Part shown: positions 11,572 to 22,523 of the stretch, piece by piece
How the letters are laid out: every line of letters begins with the position of its first letter
How positions within the stretch are numbered: the stretch's first letter is position 1
NCBI GenBank assembly: GCA_019321725.1
Contig: CM033122.1
Span: 13,852,274-13,916,273 of the forward strand
DNA length: 64,000 bases
Direction of reading: 5' to 3'
Source of the DNA: Paulownia fortunei
Taxonomy: Eukaryota > Streptophyta > Magnoliopsida > Lamiales > Paulowniaceae
The notes under the pieces: model-generated
Database searches by the model: none
What the model was told of the DNA's origin: nothing
The model's input: only the letters and a program-made list of their open reading frames with translations
Position numbers and translations under genes: made by a program

Positions 11572-13432
11572 TGTTGTGGAATTATTTAGCAAATCGCAAG
11601 TGCATGGTGTCAAGTTTAATACAACAGTGAGTTAAGTATCATATCAACAAGCATTGTAATAAAAAATTACATCAAATAACGTAGTTCAAATAGTTCTAAT
11701 TTTATCTAGAAACTCAAATGATGATTGGTAAACCAAGTAAAGTGAGATAAAAATAATGCAAAGACAAGAGCGGAGTTCTTAGAAGCAATACAACAAACAC
11801 CTAATGAGCAAGAATTTCTAGAGGAATAACTCACCTAATTATCACCTATGTTCTTCCTTCCAAAATATATTAATTCAATTCAACAACACATGTAAGTTAA
11901 GAAGTCCTAAACTCATCAATCCCCTCTCTCGAGTACCGAATTGACTATGAGTTCTAACATAAATTTCAATATCTCTATAAAAAATCAAGAATAAAACTCT
12001 ACAAAAGTTCAATGAATTCTTCTTCAAAACATTAAAGGTTTCATAAGTTTCTCAACTCTATGATTCCTAAGTTGTGTTATCCTCATGATCATGTATAATT
12101 TTTCCTCTCTTGAGTATCGAATCTCATATATCAAATAATCTCATTTAATGGCCAAATAATCAAGATGCAATACTAAGCAAGATAACATAAACAAGATGAA
12201 TAACTTGAACTAATATTATTTGGAATTCAAAACATAAGATCAAATAAGGTTACATCATCCTCTAGAAAGAAAATTTTAGTTTATAATGGATGAATATAAC
12301 TTTAAGAAATACGTAAGAAAGAGAATAGAAATTGTTCACCAATTTGTGAAGTAGGAGGTATGGTTGAAGCTCTCATTGTCTCTAAGAATGGCCCTTGTCT
12401 CCAAGCCTCTCCTATTTTGGTTCCAGAAAAATGAATTACTTTTGTGTCCAAGAACTAATCCCTCTTTGGTTAATGCTAATCATTCTTTTTAAATTTTTCA
12501 AAAATGATTCTTTCCCCAAGAGTCTTTCAAAATAACCTTGAAATCCTTCCACTTTTCTTGGCTTTTCTTTAAAAGAAACTTGAAATCCTTCCCATTTTCT
12601 TAGCTTTTTCTCTTTTTTCTCTCGACCAATTTAGTGTATCCTACTAGAGCATCACATGGGTAATGATGTATAGGTGTATCTAATGTGTATATCTCATAAA
12701 AATGCCAAAATTCATGATCCATTACGACTTGTCGCCAAAAAAATGCATCAGCATCATTTTTGTTGGAAGGGTACGGCCTAACTACAGAATAACGGTGCTT
12801 AGGTGCTGTGTATTCTATCCTGGCAGCCTCAGATGGTGCCTAGGCACCGTATATTCTGTCCTGGCAGCCTCAGATGGCACCTAGGTTCTTTGTTTTGGCG
12901 CTTAGGCTCCATTGCTGCGATCTTTTCCTCCTACACTTTGGTACTCTGACACTATTCAGCCCCTTGCAACTGCTTTTTGACCCATTTTTAGGATGAATTG
13001 GCTTTTGATTTCTTCTATTGAATTGTAGCTTGGGAGACAGCTATACCCGAAATACCAAGATATGTCATACTAGAAAATTTCAACCCAGTGTTGACTCTTG
13101 AAGTCGGTTTTCTCATTAAGATCAACTGAATTGGATTTTGTGATAAACATAGAAGTTATAGATCTTTCTCTTGGAATTCCAATGGTTTAAGAATAAAATC
13201 AAAATGATATTTGAGCAAAGAGTTATGATTGAAATATAAAAATTATCATCAGTCGCACCACAATTCAAATTCTTCAACATTTCAACCAAGTTTATGATTT
13301 CTTTACATTTTCTTCTCATTTTGTCATTACCTACAAGGTTTCAAATTAAATGCTTATAAAGTAATGAAAACACAAACAAACCAAATGTTAATAAAAAGGT
13401 ATATAAATTATTGGTATAAAACCAACTTATCA
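11572..13432 (-). repeat. 3' LTR of the Athila-like element
   Basis: Direct repeat of 20324-22202. It shares long colinear blocks such as AATTGACTATGAGTTCTAA, CTATAAAAAATCAAGAATAA, CACATGGGTAATGATGTATA and CCATCAGTCGCACCACAATT (the first A of the last block is absent or shifted in this copy). It contains two 41-bp-spaced copies of TATTCT(A/G)TCCTGGCAGCCTC at 12811 and 12852. Confidence 0.92.
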
Positions 13433-13447
13433 AATACCCCCAAACTT
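13433..13447 (-). other. Polypurine tract next to the 3' LTR
   Basis: On the minus strand the sequence AAGTTTGGGGGTATT directly abuts the start of the 3' LTR. This is the expected place and composition for the primer of plus-strand DNA synthesis. Confidence 0.75.
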
Positions 13448-13763
13448 GAAGATTTGCTTGTCCTCAGGCATCAAACATGAAATTTTCAATAACAACCCCC
13501 CATGAATCAGGTTACCAAAGTCAAGAAAGAATATTTTTTTTAACATCTCATCTCAAAAGATTAGAAAAATATACCAAGTTTACATGATAACATGTATATG
13601 GTTTCACTTAACTTCATGGTCTTGTGTGTGTGAGTGTGAAAGTAGTAGTTTATAAAGTTTCATTTATCATCCGAATAGATTTATAAAACCAACTACTCAT
13701 ATTTGATCTACTTTTGAAGTGCTTACCAAACTCCGGAAGCTTGTTTTTCACACTAGTCTCCAC

Positions 13764-13869
13764 TAATGTAGGTAAATCATAACATCAAAGATCAAAAGGA
13801 CTTCCGAAACTTGCATTAATGTAGGTAAATCATAACATCAAAGATCAAAAGGACTTCCGAAACTTGCAT
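13764..13869. repeat. Perfect 53-bp tandem duplication in the Athila-like 3' region
   Basis: The unit starting TAATGTAGGTAAATCATAAC at 13764 is repeated at 13817 without a difference that I can see. Because the rest of the element is heavily mutated, this duplication is probably recent. The region 13448-14857 otherwise holds T-rich sequence and no supported coding region. Confidence 0.9.
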
Positions 13870-14616
13870 TACAAGGCTTGGGTAATGGTGGGAAAATATG
13901 GAAAATTGTAGCTAAAAATTACCCATTTTACACAATAATACTAGAACCTTTATGAATGAGAACCAATTTTTTTCATCAATCCCTTCATTTTTCATTATTG
14001 AACATCCCAATTTTTCTTCATCTTTTTTTTTATATTGGATAACCCCCAAACATTTTTTTTGTTTTTTTGTATGCAACTGGGGTCTATTTGTTTTAGAGAG
14101 TTCAAATCATACACCTCAATTCAAATTCTCTTCATTTTTCTCCTTTATCAATTTTTCTCTTCTTTTTTTTCAATTTTTTCTATTTTTTCTCTTCTTTTTT
14201 TTAATACTACAATTCATTAAAGAATGATTGTGTAAATGAGAAGAAAAAAGGTAGAAAATGGGATTTTTTTTTCATAAAGCTCGATAATGTGTATAGGTTG
14301 TCCAAAAAATTGTTTCAATAGACTCAAGAGGGGACACTAGAAAATAATTCAAATATAGTTCGGCTTCAAAGGCTCAAACAGTCCAAAAATATCCTAAATC
14401 AACTTCCTAATATTATGACACCTAGAATTTCGCATCGACTAGTGATCAAAAAAGTTCTAGAGGTTGGTGGGAACATTTAGAAAATAATTAGACCTTACAA
14501 ATGTTTAGACACATAAATAAACGTACATATTCTAAGATTTACTCTTTTTTTTCAAACATACACATAGTTTATGACTAAACTTTTCAACCAACAAGTAATA
14601 ATCCTAGACTCTTGAA

Positions 14617-14652
14617 CTCCCCCCAAACTTAATATAAGCATTGTCCTCAATG
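14617..14652 (-). repeat. Second polypurine-tract-like block inside the Athila-like element
   Basis: The plus-strand sequence CTCCCCCCAAACTTAATATA followed by TTGTCCTCA resembles 13435-13467, where CCCCCAAACTTGAAG is followed by TTGTCCTCA at the real 3' LTR border. The copy lies about 1.2 kb upstream of the LTR in the element's own direction. Confidence 0.6.
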
Positions 14653-14857
14653 ATTAAAAGAATTGTAAATTAAGGGGACTTTCCTAAAAATGTGTAAAAT
14701 ATAACCTGCAAAAATGTGTAAAATATCAAGGAACAATCATCATGATATGAAACAAAATAAGAATAACAACACACAAAAATAAGAAAAAAAAAGAGCTTGG
14801 GTTGCCTCTCAAGAAGCGTTTTATTTAAAGTCTTTAGCTAGACCGAAACCAAATACC

Positions 14858-17800
14858 TTAGGTTGCTTCTCCAAGTGGAAGATTAAACATCTTCCAAATT
14901 TCATTGCCATAATAATGTTTCAACCTATGTCCATTGACATGAAATAATATGTCATCCTTACCTTTGAATTCAACAGCCCCAAATGGAAATGTCTTGTTGA
15001 TAATAAAGGAACCGGGCTATCCAGATTTCAATTTTCTCAAAAAAAGTTTTAATCTAGAATTGAAAAACAACATAAGTTGTCCAGATTGAAATTCACTTCT
15101 CAAGATCATTCTATCATGCCATTATTTTATTTTTTCTTTATAGATTTTAGCATTTTCATAGGCATCAAGGCTAAATTCCTCCATTTCATTGAGTTGCAAC
15201 AATCTTCTTTCTCCTATTACCTTTGTATCAAAATTTAATTGTTGCACTGCCCAATATGCTCTATGTTCTAGCTAATCGATAAGAAGACATACCTATAGGA
15301 GTTTTATATGTTGTGCGATATGTCCACAATGCATCATCAAGCTTATGTGTCCAATGCTTTCGATTAATGCTTATCATTTTCTCAAGGGTTTGTTTCACTT
15401 CTCAGCTAGAGATTTTGACTTGTCTATTTGATTTGAGGATTTTATCCAAGAGCTACCTTGTGTCTTACCCCATACTTAGCCAAAAGTTTATTAAATATTT
15501 TATTACAAAAATGAGAACCTTCATCACTTACAATTACTCTAGGTGTGCCAAAATGAGTGAAAATATGTTTGTGCAAGAATTCAAGCACTACCTTGGCATC
15601 ATTAGTAGGTGTGGCAATAGCTTCTATCCACTTGGAGACATAATCCACAACGAGCAAAATGTATGATCGGTCATTTGATGGAGGAAATGGTCCCATGAAG
15701 TCAATCCCCCAAACATCAAAGAGTTCAATTTCCATCATGTTAGTCAAAGAAAGCTCATTGCGTCTAGTAATTGTTCCAACCTTTTGACACCGGTCACATG
15801 TCTGCAAAAAAGCGTAACAATCCTTAAACAAAGTTGGCCAATAAAAACTAGATTGCAAAACCTTAGAAGCTATCCTTGTAGGTCCAAAATAACCACCACA
15901 AGTGGATGAATAGCAATGCTTAAGAATTTCATTTATTTCCTCCATTTGAATGCATCTCTGAATCACAGAATCTGAACACCTTTTGAAAAGTAAAGGATCA
16001 TCCCATAGATATGATTTCACATTATGTAAGATTTTTTTCTTTTGATGAAATGTAACATTCGGAGATAATAATCCACCTTCAAGATAATTCACAAAATCTG
16101 CATACCAAGATAAATTATCTTTGATTGCCAAAATAAACTTATCTGGGAAAAATTCTTTATTTGGTCCTTCAAAGTTCTCATTTTTCTGCTCCAACTTCGA
16201 TAAGTGATCCGCCACCACATTTTCACTTCCCTTCTTATCTTTGATTTCAAGATCAATTTCTTGAAGAAGGAGTATCCACAGGATTAGTTTTGGTTTTGCA
16301 TCCTTTTTGGCAAAGAGATACCTAATAGCAGCATGATCGGTATACACTATCACCTTGGTCCCTACAAGATAAGCATGAAATTTATCAAATGCAAAAACAA
16401 CGGCTAACAACTCTTTTTCAGTGGTGGTGTAATTTTTTTGGGTATCATCAAGTGTTTAGCTTGCATAGTAAATAGCCCTAAAAAAATTTCTCTTCTTTGT
16501 TCTAATACCACTCCAACCGCATAATCACTAGCATCACACATAAGCTCAAATGGTTGGGTTCAATCTGGTACCACCATAATATGAGCTAAAATGAGAGCCT
16601 TCTTGATATGATCAAAGGCTTGTATACAATCAACATTAAAATCAAATGGCTTATTTTTTTCCAAAATGTTGCACAAAGGTTTTACAATTTTTGAAAAAAA
16701 TTTAATGAATCTTTTATAAAATCCAGCATGTCCCAAAAAACTATGAATAGCTTTCACATTGATTGGTGGTGGAAGTTTTTCAATAGCAATAATTTTTGCT
16801 CAATCTACCACAAGTCCTTCAGAGGACACTCGATGACCTAAAATAATACTTACTTTTACCATAAATGGTACTTTTCCCAATTTAAAATAAGGTTAGTTTC
16901 TTTGCATCTCTGCAAAACAAGATAAAAATTATGTAGACATGTATCAAATGAGAAGCCAAATACTACAAAATCATTCATAAAAATTTCCATTATATTCTCC
17001 ACCATATCATGAAAAATTGCCTTCATACATCTTTGAAATGTGGTTGGGGCATTACATAATCCAAATGGCATTTTTCAAAAAGTAAAAATACCATAAGGGC
17101 ATGTGAATATTGTTTTCTCTTGATCTATGGGTGCTATGACAATTTGATTGTATCGCGAATAACCATCAAGAAAATAATAGTATTAATACCCTACAAGTCG
17201 GTCTAATATTTGATCAATAAATAGAAAGGAAAAATGGTCTTTACGATTAGCTTTGTTGAGTTTTCTATAATCAATACATACTTGCCAACCTACGACCATT
17301 CTTGTTGGTATCAATTCATTGTTATCATTTTGAATATGGTCATGCCACAGTTTTTTGGAACTACTTGAACCGGACTCACCCAAGAACTATCAAACATTGC
17401 ATAAATAATTCTGGCATTCATCCATTTCAACTTTTTATTTCTTACAATCTTTTTCATTGTAAGATTTAGTCTATGTTGATGTTCAATAGATGGTTTATAA
17501 GATTCTTCCATTAAAATTTTATGCATGACAATTGAAGGACTAATACCTTTTAAATCAGAATTAGACCAACTAATAGTAGATTTATGCTCTCTTAAAACAC
17601 AAAGTAATTTCTCGACCTCTAAAGGAGACAGGAATGCTGAAATAATTACCAGATATGTGTTGTTAGCACCTAAAAATTCATACCGTAAATGCTCGGGAAG
17701 TGCTTTCAACTCCAGTGATATTGTTTATTCCTTGATTGTGACATCTTCAGTTGCTTCCTTGCATTTATCCTTTTTCAACTCCACCTCTCCTGATTAAGGA

Positions 17801-18480
17801 AAGAATAAGTAATGCATTAAATCCTTATTATCAATATCATGGTCATTACCTTGCATTATGGAATGAACAATACATCACTCTAAAGGTTCGATAGGAATTT
17901 ATTTGAGAAAATGATCATGCAAGCAAGTTTCTAACATTTCAATCCTATTACAAGTATGTGGTTCCTCTTGAAACTTTAATGCACGATAAATGTTAAACAT
18001 CACTTCATCCTCATAACTCTTAGAGTTAATTCACCGCATTGCACATCAATCAAAGTACGCCCCGTAGCAAGGAATGGTCGACCAAGAATTAAAGGAATTT
18101 CTTGGTCTTCCTCCATATCTAATACCACAAAATCTATAGAAAATATAAATTAATCAACTTTTACCAATACATCTTCAACAACTCCTCTTGGATAGGTGAG
18201 AGACCTATCCACCAATTACAAGGCGATAGTGGATGGATTGATTTCTCCAAGTCCTAATTTTCTAAAAATAAAAAGTAGCATCGAATTAATACTTGCTCCA
18301 AGATCACATAATGCTTTATCTCCTCATATGGTATAAGGAATAGTAAAACTCCCTAGATCTTTCAATATTTGAGGCAGCTTTATTTGTAAAATGGCACTAT
18401 ACTCCTCTTTGAGATTAACAGTTTTAAATTCCACCAATCATCTTTTTCTTAACATCACGTCTTTCATGAACTTGGTGTAG
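14858..18480 (-). pseudogene. Athila-like pol: protease, reverse transcriptase, RNase H, integrase (decayed)
   Basis: Order on the minus strand: protease remnant about 18480-17900 with an [14 protein letters not shown] stretch read across frames; reverse transcriptase 17709-16560 in several frames (VCIDYRKLNKANRKD near 17280, MPFGLCNAPTTFQRC at 17071); then an open stretch of 322 codons at 16410-15442. This stretch holds RNase H ([22 protein letters not shown]), the integrase zinc-binding domain (H-C-C pattern, CDRCQKVG) and the integrase core ([32 protein letters not shown]). The reverse transcriptase FMDD reads FMND. After 15442 the frame meets stops and a shift, and the third catalytic acidic residue of the integrase falls in this damaged part, where Lys appears. 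Decayed integrase C-terminal sequence runs to a stop at 14858. Confidence 0.88.
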
Positions 18481-18599
18481 TTGGCATTTGCTCAAGAGCA
18501 TCTGCAAAAGCGATATTGATATGAATTTTCTTGAAGATTTCCAAAAAAATTACAAATTGTGAATTAATGTTTTTCTTTTGAAATCTTTATGGAAAAGGA

Positions 18600-20203
18600 A
18601 TGGGAACATTAAATTTAGGAGAAGTTTCAAAGTTAGGAGTAGATTTTACCTTCTCAGCCCCTGTTTGTTCATTTGATTATATTTCTTCTTCCTTTGGTTG
18701 TTCCTCCGTAGGACTTTCATTCAAAGTGTTTGCCATTAGCTCATCAACTTTTAAACTTTTTATTTCTGGCCCTTTGATTTTGGTTCAACTTCGAAGTTGG
18801 ATAGCTTTGTAATGTTCCCTTGGATTGATTGTGTCGCTTGGAAAGTTTCCTTTATATTTTTTAACATTAATTTTAGTAGCAAGCTATCCAATTTGAGTCT
18901 CCATTGATTTCATTTGAGCTCCTAAACTTGAAGCTAATTGCGCCAATTGAGTCTCAATGTTGTCTATCTTTGCTTTATTTTTATTCAATCGAGCTCTTAT
19001 CTCGCCAATGAAAGTTCTTAGCAAATCCTCCAATGATGCCTTTTTCTCACCTACTTGAGGATTGGGATTTGGTGGATTGTTGTAACTCGGTAGGGGTTGA
19101 AGCACATTTTGATTATTGGCATAGAAAAAATTCTCATGATTTCTTAGCCCCAACGGGTAGTGAGTAGGTAATTGATTTCCACTGAAATTGACATTACATA
19201 TTAACAAAGTTTACCTGCTCATTTTCTTTGGTTTTCATAAATAAAGTGTTAGTTGATGCCATGGAATCCATTCCTTGAGAAGTTCCATTAGAAGTCTAAG
19301 CTGCAAATTGATTAGAAAGAGTAGAAACTTGTGCAACTAATTGTGTAAATGAATCTACCTCAAAAACTCTGGAAATCTTTTTAATGGAAGATCTTTTGAA
19401 AGGCCATTGATAGCTATTAGTAGCCATCTCCTCAAATAAAATATGGGCTTCGTCTGCAGTCTTAGACATTAAAGTCCCACATGCGGCAGTATCTATTATA
19501 GTTCGAGTTTGCCCATTCAAATGATTGTAGAAATATTATACCTGCTGCTAATCTTCATAACCATGTTGAGGACACCTTCTTAGAAAATCCTTATACCTCT
19601 CCCAAGCTTCATAATGGCTAAAAATCTTGTTTGCAGAATCGAGTTATCTCACTCTTTAGTTGAAGTATCTTGCTCGATGGAAAGTACTTAGCTATAAATT
19701 TTTGTGTCATGTCATTCCAACTCATTATGCTAAAGATTGTAATCATAGCCTAGCTTTGTCCCAAAGTGAGAATGGAAATAAGTGAAGTTTAATGGCATCG
19801 TTGGATACTCCATTCATTTTGATGGTATCACAAATCTCCAAAAATGTGGCTAAGTGTGCATTAGGATCCTCCAATGCACTTTCTCCAAATTAATTTTGTT
19901 GGAACATGCTAATGAGAGCCAGTTTTAGCTCGAAATTATTGGCATTGATTGGTTGTCAAACTATCCTAGTGTAGTTTTGTTCATGATTAGTTGAAAATAG
20001 TCTCAGATAGCTAGTTGTGGTGGTGGTTGTTGCAATGGAAGATTGGCGTTCACATTAGCATTATTGATGTTATCCGTCATGGCTTGATTGTCAAATCTTT
20101 TTGATACTCTAATAGCCCGAAGAGTCCGCTCAATTTCTGGATCAAAATAACCTAAGTCAAGACTCCTGGCATTACACATACAAATATGTATAATACAATA
20201 CAA
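18600..20203 (-). pseudogene. Athila-like gag (decayed)
   Basis: Minus-strand segments near 20120 read LDPEIERTLRAIRV, the usual start of Athila gag. A second piece at 19520-19296 and a third at 19207-18884 follow; the third has a Pro/Asn-rich linker and then a Lys/Gln-rich helical stretch (LRTFIGEIRARLNKNKAKID). Between the pieces are stops and frame changes. Gag would form the particle that packages element RNA. This copy cannot make a complete protein. Confidence 0.75.
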
Positions 20204-20296
20204 GGCAAGACAACATCAACATATGGAAAAAAAGTAAAAATAATCTAAACTAAAATCAAGACTAAGTTATAACAATATTATGCAATTATGATAAAA

Positions 20297-20317
20297 CAAT
20301 CCCAGGCAATGGTGCCA
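20297..20317 (-). other. Primer-binding site, tRNA-Asp type with decay
   Basis: On the minus strand the sequence starts TGGCACCATTGCC a few bases inside the 5' LTR. Athila elements typically carry TGGCGCCGTTGCC, complementary to the 3' end of tRNA-Asp. The differences in the first 13 bases are G-to-A changes at former CpG positions, as expected after long cytosine methylation. Confidence 0.7.
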
Positions 20318-20323
20318 AAAATA

Positions 20324-22202
20324 TTTTGTGGAATTATTTTGCAAATCGCAAGTACACAGTGTCAAATTTTAATATAATAGTGAGTATCATATCGTATCCA
20401 CAAGGATGGTATGGTAATAGAAAATTGCATCAAGTACTGTAGTCCAAATAGTCCTAATTTTATCTAAAAAATCAAGTGATGATTGGTAAACTAAGTAGAA
20501 TGAGATGCAAAAACAAGAGTGGAGTTCTTAGAAACAATACAACAAACACCTTATAAGCAAGAAATTCTAAAGAAATGACTAGCCTAATTATCACCTATGT
20601 CCTTCCTTCCAAAATATATTAATCTAAGAATTCCTAAGCTCATCAATTCCCTCTCTCGAGTGCCGAATTGACTATGAGTTCTAATATGAATTTCAATATC
20701 TCTATAAAAAATCAAGAATAAAACTCTACAAAAGTTTAATAAATTCTTCTTCAAAATATTAAAGGTTTCATAAGCTTCTCAACTGTATGATTCCTGGATT
20801 GTGTTATCCTTATGATCATGTATAATCTTTCCTCTCTCGAGTATCAATTCTCATACATCAAACAATCTCAATTAATGGTCAAATAATCAAGATGTAATAC
20901 TAATCAAGATAACACAAATAAGATGAATAACTTGAACTAATATTATTTGAAATCAAAACATATGATCAAATAAGGTTGCATCATCCTCTAGAAAGAAAAT
21001 TTTAGTTCATAATGGATGAATATAACTTTAAGAAATACATAAGAAAGAGCATGAAAATTGTTCACCAATTTGTGAAGTGGAAGGTATGGTTGAAGCTCTT
21101 CTTGTCTCTAAGAATAGCCCTTGTCTCCAAGCCTCCCCTATTTTGGTTCCAGAAAAATGAATGGCTTTTATGTCCAAGAACTAATCCCCTTTTGGTTGAT
21201 GCTAATCATCCTTTTTAAACTTCTCAAAAATGATTCTTTCCCCAAGAGTTTTCCAAAATAACCTTGAAATCCTTCCACTTTTCTTTAAAAAAAACCTGGA
21301 ATCCTTCCTATTTTCTTGGTTTTTTCTCCTTTTTCTCTCCACTAATTTAGTGTATCCCATTAGAGCATCACATGGGTAATGATGTATAGGTGTATCTAAT
21401 GTGTGTATCTCATAAAAATGCCAAAATTCATGAACCATTGCCACTTGTCAGCAAAAAAATGCATCAGCATCCTTTTTGTTGGAAGGGCAGCGCCTAGGCA
21501 CTGTGTATTCTATCCTGGCAGCCTCATATTGTGCTTAGGCACTCTTTTTTGGTGCCTAGGAACCTTTTATTCTATCCTGGCAGCCTCGGATGGCACCTAG
21601 GCACTCTATTTTGGCGCCTAGGCGCCGTTGTTGTTGTCTTTTCCTCCTTTACTTCAATACTTTGACACTATTCATCCTATTGAAACTTGTTTTTGACCCC
21701 TTTTAAGGATGAATTGGCTTTTTGTTTCTTGTAATGAATTGTATCTATATGTCTTGGATTTCCATAGGAACTTGAATCAACTAAATATAACACCTTGGGA
21801 GAGAGTTATACTCAAAATACTAAGAAATATCATACTAGAAAATTTTAGCCCAATGCTGACTGTTAAACTCAGTTTTTCTCATTGAGGTCAACCGAATTGG
21901 ATTTTTTTATAAACATAGAAGTTATAAATCTATCTCTTGTATTTCCAATGGCTTATGAATAAGATTAAAATGATATTTTTCCAAAGTGTTATGATTGAAA
22001 TACAAAAACTGCCATCAGTCGCACCACAATTCAGATTCTTCAACATTTCAACCAAGTTTATGATTTCTTTCCATTTTCTTCTCCTTTTGTCATTACCTAC
22101 AATATTTCAAAATAAATGCATAAAAAGTAACAAAAACACTTGAAAACAAATCAAATGTTAATAAAAAAATGTATAAATTATTAGTATAAAACTAACTTAT
22201 CA
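20324..22202 (-). repeat. 5' LTR of the Athila-like element
   Basis: Partner of 11572-13432. Its inner terminus has TTTTGTGG where the other copy has TGTTGTGG. It carries 62-bp-spaced copies of TATTCTATCCTGGCAGCCTC at 21506 and 21568, and several CCTAGG-centred palindromes at 21490-21626, including a perfect 14-bp one. Confidence 0.92.
21490..21626. repeat. CCTAGG-centred palindromic motifs in the LTR
   Basis: Motifs of the type GGCGCCTAGGCGCC recur near 21490, 21550, 21594 and 21613-21626. The last is a perfect 14-bp palindrome, and the others are variants such as GGTGCCTAGGAACC and GGCACCTAGGCACT. The same family occurs at 12792-12895 in the other LTR in a more decayed form. Confidence 0.8.
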
Positions 22203-22207
22203 ATCCC

Positions 22208-22523
22208 CGACTATGAACTTTATCTCTATATGATAAGTGGAGACCGTTACCTGAAACATATTAAGCGTAGGTCTGTATAATATGACATTGTAAGTTGAAA
22301 GTGCATCAACTACTAAGAAACGGACCATCTTGATCTTCCTTAATGGTGTCAATCCCAATGTAATTAGTAAAATCACTTGTCCCTTAGGCTGAACTGCCCC
22401 ACCTATGAAACTAAATAATGACGCCTCTATGTGTAGTAGCTCAACTCCTAGTTCTATAAACTTGTAACACTTATAGAATAGGATATTAGCAGAACTGCTA
22501 GTATCCAAAAAAACTTTGGCCAT
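22208..22523 (-). pseudogene. Tat-lineage aspartic protease domain
   Basis: On the minus strand 22523-22200 is open and reads VFLDTSSSANILFYKCYKF, then PKGQVILLITLG, VRFLVVDA, YNVILYRPTLN and VSTYHIEIKF. These are the ordered motifs of a retroviral-type protease of Tat elements. The active-site triad D-T-G reads D-T-S, and the G of ILGRP is Y. It belongs to the same pol as 8300-11571 and was separated from it by the Athila-like insertion, whose target duplication starts at 22203. Confidence 0.82.

Larger units (their letters stand above)
11572..22202 (-). mobile_element. Athila-like Ty3/gypsy LTR retrotransposon, nested and inactive
   Basis: LTRs at 11572-13432 and 20324-22202 are colinear over their whole length. 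They begin T(G/T)TTGTGGAATTATTT and end AACTTATCA. The element is flanked by a perfect 5-bp target duplication ATCCC (11567-11571 and 22203-22207). Inside, on the minus strand, are a primer-binding site of tRNA-Asp type, gag, protease, reverse transcriptase, RNase H, integrase and a polypurine tract. There is no chromodomain and no convincing env-like ORF. Protein motifs ([24 protein letters not shown]) match the Athila lineage. Total length is 10,631 bp. It is inserted between protease and reverse transcriptase of the Tat-lineage host. Confidence 0.92.

Noticed and set aside
13433..14857. An env-like ORF in the Athila-like element
   Set aside because: Athila elements can carry one at this position, but only T-rich sequence with short unrelated frames is visible.
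15313..15666. 117-codon open frame on the plus strand
   Set aside because: It overlaps the integrase-coding minus strand of the Athila-like element and has no domain of its own.
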